Shown piece by piece: positions 7,406 through 11,902 of a DNA stretch of 11,902 bases. Numbering within the stretch: the first letter of the stretch is position 1; each line of letters starts with the position of its first letter. Made by a program: the position numbers and the translations under genes. The stretch comes from a bacterium (GTDB taxonomy: Bacteria > Tectomicrobia > Entotheonellia > Entotheonellales > Entotheonellaceae), in the NCBI GenBank assembly GCA_027294925.1, contig JAPULM010000623.1:1-11902 (forward strand). Direction: 5' to 3'. The notes beneath the pieces are model-generated. The model was given only the letters and a program-made list of their open reading frames with translations. It was not told where the DNA came from and ran no database searches.

Positions 7406-9484
7406 TCAAGCACCGGCCAATAGCTCTCTAAGCGTTTCCGGCTCAGTTACCGGTAACGAACAGGTAAAATCATGACACACATACACGGTGGCCTTGTCAC
7501 CGATTTGTGTCTTACCAGCGAAGACATCGCGCAATCGTGGTAAAGCGTCCAGGGTTTCAGCTAGATGCTGAGAATCAATTTGCAGCAGCGTTTTGTGTGG
7601 GATGTACGACTGATGAATTGTGCTTAGCATCGCCTGCGTATCCGGTGCGTTCGTATTACCAATGAGGACGATTTCCTGCGGCTTATGCAAATAAAAATTC
7701 AGAGCGGTAAGTAAACTGCCCAGACCGAACGGCTGCTGTTCCATCTGCCGTCTAAAGAGTCGTAACACTTGCTCCGCACGCTGTAAATAATCCTCACGGC
7801 CAGTGTAATGATACAGGCGCAACAGGATCTGGGTCGCGACAGATGTACCGGATGGTATCGCCTGATCAAAAGCTGACTTGGTCCGACTAATAAGTTTCTC
7901 GTGGTGCCTTCCAGTAAAAAAGAACCCCCCATGCTCATCGTCCCAGAAATTCTCTAGCATCGTGCCGGTGAGGCTCACAGCAAAATCAAAATACGTGTGG
8001 TTAAATGTCGTTTCAAACGCATCCAAATAAGCGGCGGCTAAAAAGGCGTAATCATCAAGATAGCCGTCGAGCTTCGCCTCTCCATCTTTGTATGACCGTA
8101 ACAGGGAACCGTCACGCAGCATATGATTCTGCAAGAATGATAGCGTGGCACAGCCAGCGTGTAAGGCTTCTTGGTCGCCCAATACGTTATAGGCCTGCAT
8201 CATGGCTGAAACCATTAAACCATTCCAAGCGGTTAAAATCTTCTCATCGCGAAAGGGTTTAATACGCCGTTCACGGACTGCAAACAATTTGTCCCGCCCT
8301 GTTTCAATACGCTGACGGATCGCCTCGACCTCCTGATTAAACAACTTGGCAAGCTGCTGTATTGACACTGTGAGATGAAGAATATTGTTGCCGTGCTCCC
8401 AATTAGCGCTGTCCGTCACATCGTAGTAACGACAAAATAAACGTGCGTCCTCGCCAAGCAAATCGTCAACTTCAGCTTTCTTCCAAACAAAAAACCTGCC
8501 TTCTTCGCCTTCGCTATCCGCATCCTGTGTGGCGTAGAAACCGCCATCCGGATGTAGCATCTCACGCCTGATGTAAGATAGCGTCTCGCGTGCTATCCGT
8601 TCATACAGGTCTTCGCCGGTAATCTGATACAGGTCCAAATACAACGGCAGGAGTTGCGCATTGTCATACAACATTTTTTCAAAATGCGGAACCAACCAAT
8701 GACTGTCGACGGAATAACGATGGAAGCCGCCGCCAAGTTGATCATACATCCCTCCGCAGGCCATTTTCTCCATCGTCAAAGTAACCGCGTTGAGTATATT
8801 GGCATTACCGCTCGACTTCCAAAACCGAAGCAGAAATTTTAGATTGGTCGGATTAGGGAACTTAGGCTGCGAGCCAAACCCGCCATGCACCATATCAATT
8901 TGACTGAGCATGCTACGGGCAGCATCGGCCAAGAGATCGTCTTGCAAGTCTCCCGCACTGTCCTCCAATGTAAACAGCTGGGTCAACTTCTCCCGAATCT
9001 GTTCCACACTGCGTGTCACATCGTCACGACGATTGTGATACGTATCGGCAACGGACTGCAACACACGAGAAAAGCCAGGCCGACCATAACGGTCATCGGG
9101 CGGGAAATAGGTCCCACCGTAAAACGGCTCCTGGTCTGGTGTAAGAAACATCGTCAGCGGCCAGCCGCCCTGGCCGGTCAACATTTGCACCACGTTTTGA
9201 TAAATATAATCGAGGTCTGGACGCTCTTCACGATCCACTTTGATGCTCACGAATCGTTCATTCATCAACGCCGCAATCCCTTCATTCTCAAACGATTCAT
9301 GCTCCATGACATGACACCAATGGCAGGCGGAATAGCCAATAGACAATAAAATAGGTTTATCCTCTCGCCGCGCCGCGTCAAGCGCTTCGGAGCCCCAAGG
9401 ATGCCAGTCAACCGGATTGTGAGCATGCTGCAACAAATACGGACTGGTCTCCTTGATCAAGCGGTTGGTATGCTCCTCTACCAT
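7406..9484 (-). CDS. yyaL: YyaL/DUF255 thioredoxin-fold protein with glycosidase-like barrel
   Basis: The 692-residue length matches the YyaL/SPATA20 family (about 680-700). The N-terminal DUF255 thioredoxin-like domain starts with [21 protein letters not shown] and carries the CHWC redox motif at Cys54-Cys57, then MTGQGGWP-type and GGTYFPP signatures. From about residue 200 an (alpha/alpha)6 barrel resembling N-acylglucosamine epimerase/glycosidase folds follows, with [12 protein letters not shown] and LTAWNGLM motifs. No signal peptide is seen, so it is probably cytoplasmic. The biochemical function of the family is unsettled; oxidoreductase or sugar-related roles have been proposed. ATG 9484 has AAGG 7 bases upstream. 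A decayed rhodanese gene lies just upstream on the same strand, hinting at a former sulphur- or redox-related pair. The gene is complete with no interruption. Confidence 0.92.
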   Translation of the reverse strand: MVEEHTNRLIKETSPYLLQHAHNPVDWHPWGSEALDAARREDKPILLSIGYSACHWCHVMEHESFENEGIAALMNERFVSIKVDREERPDLDYIYQNVVQMLTGQGGWPLTMFLTPDQEPFYGGTYFPPDDRYGRPGFSRVLQSVADTYHNRRDDVTRSVEQIREKLTQLFTLEDSAGDLQDDLLADAARSMLSQIDMVHGGFGSQPKFPNPTNLKFLLRFWKSSGNANILNAVTLTMEKMACGGMYDQLGGGFHRYSVDSHWLVPHFEKMLYDNAQLLPLYLDLYQITGEDLYERIARETLSYIRREMLHPDGGFYATQDADSEGEEGRFFVWKKAEVDDLLGEDARLFCRYYDVTDSANWEHGNNILHLTVSIQQLAKLFNQEVEAIRQRIETGRDKLFAVRERRIKPFRDEKILTAWNGLMVSAMMQAYNVLGDQEALHAGCATLSFLQNHMLRDGSLLRSYKDGEAKLDGYLDDYAFLAAAYLDAFETTFNHTYFDFAVSLTGTMLENFWDDEHGGFFFTGRHHEKLISRTKSAFDQAIPSGTSVATQILLRLYHYTGREDYLQRAEQVLRLFRRQMEQQPFGLGSLLTALNFYLHKPQEIVLIGNTNAPDTQAMLSTIHQSYIPHKTLLQIDSQHLAETLDALPRLRDVFAGKTQIGDKATVYVCHDFTCSLPVTEPETLRELLAGA

Positions 9485-9518
9485 AGATACGCCTTTCTGC
9501 TGTATAAAACGCCCCTGT

Positions 9519-9723
9519 TAAATGGGCTCTGGAGATTCCACCAATCCAGCCGGCCATCCGTTTTTGCATTACAAAGGCCGCCACGTTCAAATGGGTCACC
9601 CCGTGCCAACATTGAAACACCAGGTCTTTATCCTGCGGCAATTCGCCAAGCCGTGAGGGAATATAGCGAAGTATATACCTGATATCCTTTTCCTGCCAAG
9701 CATGCAGCTCCTGCAAGTGTCAT
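9519..9723 (-). pseudogene. Decayed rhodanese-like sulphurtransferase
   Basis: Reading down from 9716 gives LQELHAWQEKD, then a shortened segment with YIPS, then RLGELPQDKDLVFQCWHG, VTHLNVAAFVMQ and a GGISRA end. These follow the order of a rhodanese domain: the xPxxxL entry helix, the HIPG loop, LPxDKxIVxYC, the active-site Cys loop, the AAxFL helix and the final GGI-W. About 30-40 residues are missing around the DVREPWE and IPLGEL segments. The active loop reads CWHGVTH where functional proteins have CxxGxRS, although the Cys is kept. An upstream ATG (9723) would read MT and then needs a one-base shift to join LQEL. The open frame runs on to 9408 inside the YyaL-like start, which looks fortuitous. 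A very short working protein is less likely than a remnant. Confidence 0.6.
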
Positions 9724-9919
9724 CAATGTTTTAGGCCTTCGAGAAATAGCCTTAAGGCGGCTTCTTAATCCCTATATATCGTGCAAGTTATCATCGCTAG
9801 GCGGCTATGTTTACGTCACTTATACGCTATTCAGACTTTGATTCATTTGCTTCAACATGGTACATACAGACTGTAATATAGTGATTTTTCCTACTAGCTG
9901 GCAATAGAACCACGCAATC

Positions 9920-9940
9920 GCGAGGGGGCATTCCTCTCGC
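9920..9940 (+). promoter_or_regulatory. Hairpin in the hpaB-like gene leader
   Basis: GCGAGGGG (9920-9927) pairs with CCTCTCGC (9933-9940) in an 8-bp stem with one G-T pair and a five-base loop, ending 29 bp before the start codon and before the AGGAG ribosome site. It could be a 5' untranslated regulatory structure or the end of an upstream element; no T run follows. Confidence 0.4.
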
Positions 9941-9969
9941 TGAGGCGCTATGAACAATAGGAGTATACG

Positions 9970-11411
9970 ATGCCGGCACGCAACGGAACGGACTATTTGA
10001 AAGGCTTACAAGACGATAGAGAAATATGGCTAGATGATGTCCGCGTAACGGACGTGACCACCCATCCGACCTTGCGTCGTGGCGCTGAGACCATTGCCGC
10101 CCTCTATGATCTACAACAGGCTCCGGATTTACATGACATCATGACCTACCCATCTCCCACTACGAGTGACCCGGTCGGCCGTTCCTTTCAGCCTCCCAAA
10201 AGTATTGACGATCTGGCCGACCGGCGGCGCATGATGAAGATATGGGCTGACGCCACCTGCGGCATGATGGGACGCACACCGGATTTCCTCAACGTCACCA
10301 TGATGGTCTTTGCCATGCGGCATGACTTTTTGCCCAAGGTGGTAAGCAATATGCAGACCATATAGTCCGCTATTACGAGCATGTACGAGAAAATGATCTA
10401 TGCCTCACCCATACCCTGATCAATCCTCAAATCGACCGCTCTAAACCTGCTTCGCAGCAGGCTGAGCCCGATTTGGCAATGCGTAAAGTCGGTGAAAATG
10501 CTGAGGGAATCATTGTCCGAGGCGCACGCATGTTGGCAACTTTAGCGCCCTATAGCGATGAGCTAGCCGTTTACCCCTACACCCCAGTGCAACCTGATGA
10601 AGATGATTACGCTCTGGTCTTCGCCATCCCGATTGCCACACCGGGTTTGCGTTTCGTGTGCCGTGATAGCTTTGACTCTGGCGCGTCAATCTTTGATCAC
10701 CCGCTCGCTGGGCGCTTTGAAGAGATGGATTGTGTGGTAATTTTCGACGACGTCCTGGTGCCTTGGGAGCGTGTCTTCGTCAATGCTAACGCCAAACTCT
10801 ACAATACGCTCATGTCAACCATCGGCACCATGGCGCACACCGGACACCAGATTGCCGTAAAAAATATCGCCAAGAGCGAATTTATCGTTGGGGTCGCGCA
10901 GCGTATTATTGAAACCATCGGCATTGGCGGTTACCTACATATACAGGAAAAGATGGGGGAGTTAATCACCTATTTAGAAACCATCAAAGCCTGTGTATTC
11001 GCCTCTGAAGCACAAGCTCAACCCGGCATAGGCGATATTCTATATCCCTCAATGGACCCCTTACACTGTTCACGCAACCTGTTTCCCAAATGGTATCCGC
11101 GTATGATCGAAATCTTACAACAATTGGGCGGCGGCGGCTTCATGATGACACCGAGTCAAGCAGCTCTCGACGGCCCGCTTGGCGACACGATCAGGCGTTA
11201 CTATCAAGGCGCCCAGGGCGATGCACGGCAGCGCATCCAGCTCTTTCGTCTTGCCTGGGATCTCGTCGGCCAGCCTATCGGCTCGCGCCAGGAACTCTAC
11301 GAACGGTTCTTCAGTGGCGACCCCGTACGCAACCTTGCGGCACGCTACCGCATGTATGACCTTTCTGACTGTGTGGCGCGTGTCGATCAACTCCTGACAG
11401 CGTCACCTTAA
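9970..11411 (+). pseudogene. hpaB: HpaB-family flavin-dependent hydroxylase, split by a frameshift
   Basis: Two pieces in different frames make one protein: 9970-10365 (131 residues, stop TAG) and the frame running through 10332 to 11411. Restoring one T in the run at 10327-10331 gives HDFFAQGGKQYADHIVRYYE and an uninterrupted protein of about 480 residues, the usual length for Thermus/Bacillus-type HpaB. The N-terminal domain shows YDLQ, MTYPSPTTSDPVG and CGMMGRTPDF; the middle has LTHTLINPQIDRSK, RGARMLATLAP and FDDVLVPWERVF; the C-terminus has GGGGFMMTPS. This family hydroxylates phenolic rings such as 4-hydroxyphenylacetate using FADH2 from a separate reductase (HpaC), which is not in the window. 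ATG 9970 follows AGGAG by 6 bases. Conservation after the shift suggests a recent mutation or a base-calling error. The exact substrate is uncertain. Confidence 0.88.
10327..10331 (+). other. Frameshift site in the hpaB-like gene (T5 run)
   Basis: The upstream frame reads GAC TTT TTG CCC, while family-like sequence resumes as GCC CAA GGT in the -1 frame from 10332. A sixth T would give GAC TTT TTT GCC CAA and full continuity. The run has five T and lacks the X XXY YYZ slippery form, so programmed frameshifting is not favoured. Confidence 0.85.
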
Positions 11412-11458
11412 CAACGTCGAGTGCGCCGTTACCACCTACGCCGGACGGCAAACCGCAA

Positions 11459-11489
11459 GGCTGACTGGCGCCCAAGCTTGGCCTCAGCC
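11459..11489. terminator. Possible bidirectional hairpin between convergent genes
   Basis: GGCTGA (11459-11464) and TCAGCC (11484-11489) are inverted repeats flanking the inner palindrome CCAAGCTTGG. The structure sits between the ends of the hydroxylase and Fis-type genes and overlaps the stop codon of the latter. No T run follows on either strand, so its strength as a terminator is doubtful. Confidence 0.3.
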
Positions 11490-11822
11490 CGCTTCAAAAT
11501 ACCTGTGTATCTTACGGTATAGTGTCTTGTAATCCACTTTTAGGATTCTTGCAGTTTCGGCTTTATTACCCTGAGTAGAATGCAGAACCTGCTCAATCAC
11601 CCCTTTCTCTAATTGCCACACTGCCGTTTGCATAATATCGACAAAAGAGTGACCATCCTGCAATGCTTGCAGTGCCACCTCAAGTCGAACCTCCGCCTCC
11701 AACCTGGCCTCATGCCGCCCCCTCTTGAACGACCTGAGGAGCTCTTCGGTGGTGGGAATCGCTACAAAATTTTGCCTACGATAGGTTGATGAATCCACGT
11801 TTATTCCACTTCGAAAAGACAT
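11484..11822 (-). CDS. Small Fis/NtrC-type helix-turn-helix protein
   Basis: The 112-residue protein ends with a Fis-type HTH (about residues 72-108): LEKGVIEQVL, then GNKAETARILKVDYKTLYRKI. This is the DNA-binding domain found at the C-terminus of NtrC-family sigma-54 activators and in Fis itself. The N-terminal half (1-60) is charged and helical, with no receiver or AAA+ domain, so it cannot open sigma-54 promoters itself; it may be a free-standing DNA-binding protein, or the remnant of a larger regulator. ATG 11822 follows GGAG by 10 bases. A sigma-54-type -24/-12 element lies 50 bp upstream. It is convergent with the hydroxylase gene; regulation of that gene is possible but unproved. Confidence 0.85.
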   Translation of the reverse strand: MSFRSGINVDSSTYRRQNFVAIPTTEELLRSFKRGRHEARLEAEVRLEVALQALQDGHSFVDIMQTAVWQLEKGVIEQVLHSTQGNKAETARILKVDYKTLYRKIHRYFEAG

Positions 11823-11871
11823 TTACGATGAGCTCCAACTCTCTACCAAATAACTTCTGACGTCACCTCGC

Positions 11872-11886
11872 GCAATTAGCATGCCA
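11872..11886 (-). promoter_or_regulatory. Sigma-54 (RpoN) -24/-12 promoter element
   Basis: The minus strand reads TGGCATGCTAATTGC (11886-11872) against the consensus TGGCACG-N4-TTGC. The only mismatch is C to T at the sixth base, and the GG-to-GC spacing is exactly right. Transcription would start near 11860, giving a leader of about 40 bases before ATG 11822. Confidence 0.55.
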
Positions 11887-11902
11887 ACTCTTGAGATGAT
11901 GT

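Noticed and set aside
8885..9349. Long plus-strand open frame opposite the YyaL-like gene
   Set aside because: It lies wholly antisense to a well-conserved gene, has no recognisable domain or ribosome site, and its composition is that of a reverse-frame shadow.
10327..10365. Programmed ribosomal frameshift in the hydroxylase gene
   Set aside because: The site is C TTT TTG, which is not a proper slippery heptamer, and no strong downstream structure is evident; loss of one T is simpler.
10473..11411. Second half of the hydroxylase as a separate gene starting at ATG 10473
   Set aside because: Family sequence continues upstream of 10473 in the same frame back to the T run, and no ribosome site precedes that ATG.
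1..11902. tRNA, rRNA, CRISPR, insertion sequence or phage elements
   Set aside because: No T-arm consensus, rRNA-like blocks, regularly spaced repeats, or transposase/integrase motifs were seen on either strand.

Overview
The window looks like ordinary chromosomal DNA from a free-living Gram-negative bacterium of intermediate GC content. The evidence is a lipoprotein-type periplasmic binding protein, a Fis/NtrC-type helix-turn-helix protein behind a very good sigma-54 promoter match, soluble two-component signalling, HDOD signalling and a KhpA-type KH protein. A proteobacterial (delta-like) or neighbouring phylum (NC10, Nitrospirota, Tectomicrobia) source is plausible, but the sequence alone does not settle it. 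I see no rRNA, tRNA, CRISPR array, phage or transposase gene.

Layout. Positions 1-4373 hold four minus-strand genes: a TPR plus type-1 periplasmic-binding lipoprotein running off the left edge, a solitary khpA, an HDOD-domain protein, and an FAD/NAD(P)H ferredoxin-reductase-like oxidoreductase whose 3' end overlaps the likely HDOD start. A 318-bp divergent intergenic region (4374-4691) with promoter signals in both directions separates this block from a plus-strand signalling operon (4692-7302). The operon encodes a soluble PAS histidine kinase, an Rcp1/CheY-like receiver overlapping it by 13 bp, and a second stand-alone receiver with a coiled-coil tail. None of the three has a DNA-binding or other known output domain.

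Convergent to that operon is a large minus-strand YyaL/DUF255 thioredoxin-fold protein (7406-9484), preceded upstream by a decayed rhodanese gene (about 9519-9723). On the plus strand, 9970-11411 is an HpaB-family flavin-dependent aromatic hydroxylase. It is split by an apparent one-base loss in a T run at 10327-10331; the rest of its sequence is well preserved. The window closes with a small minus-strand Fis-type HTH protein (11484-11822) with a sigma-54 -24/-12 element 50 bp upstream of its start.

How the genes may work together: the kinase and two receivers very likely form one phosphotransfer module. The remaining genes look like independent units. I did not find a clearly new multi-gene system. 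The points most worth checking are the frameshifted hydroxylase, the rhodanese remnant, the sigma-54 element, the unassigned N-terminal region of the kinase with its leader, and a short protein-like stretch directly behind khpA.
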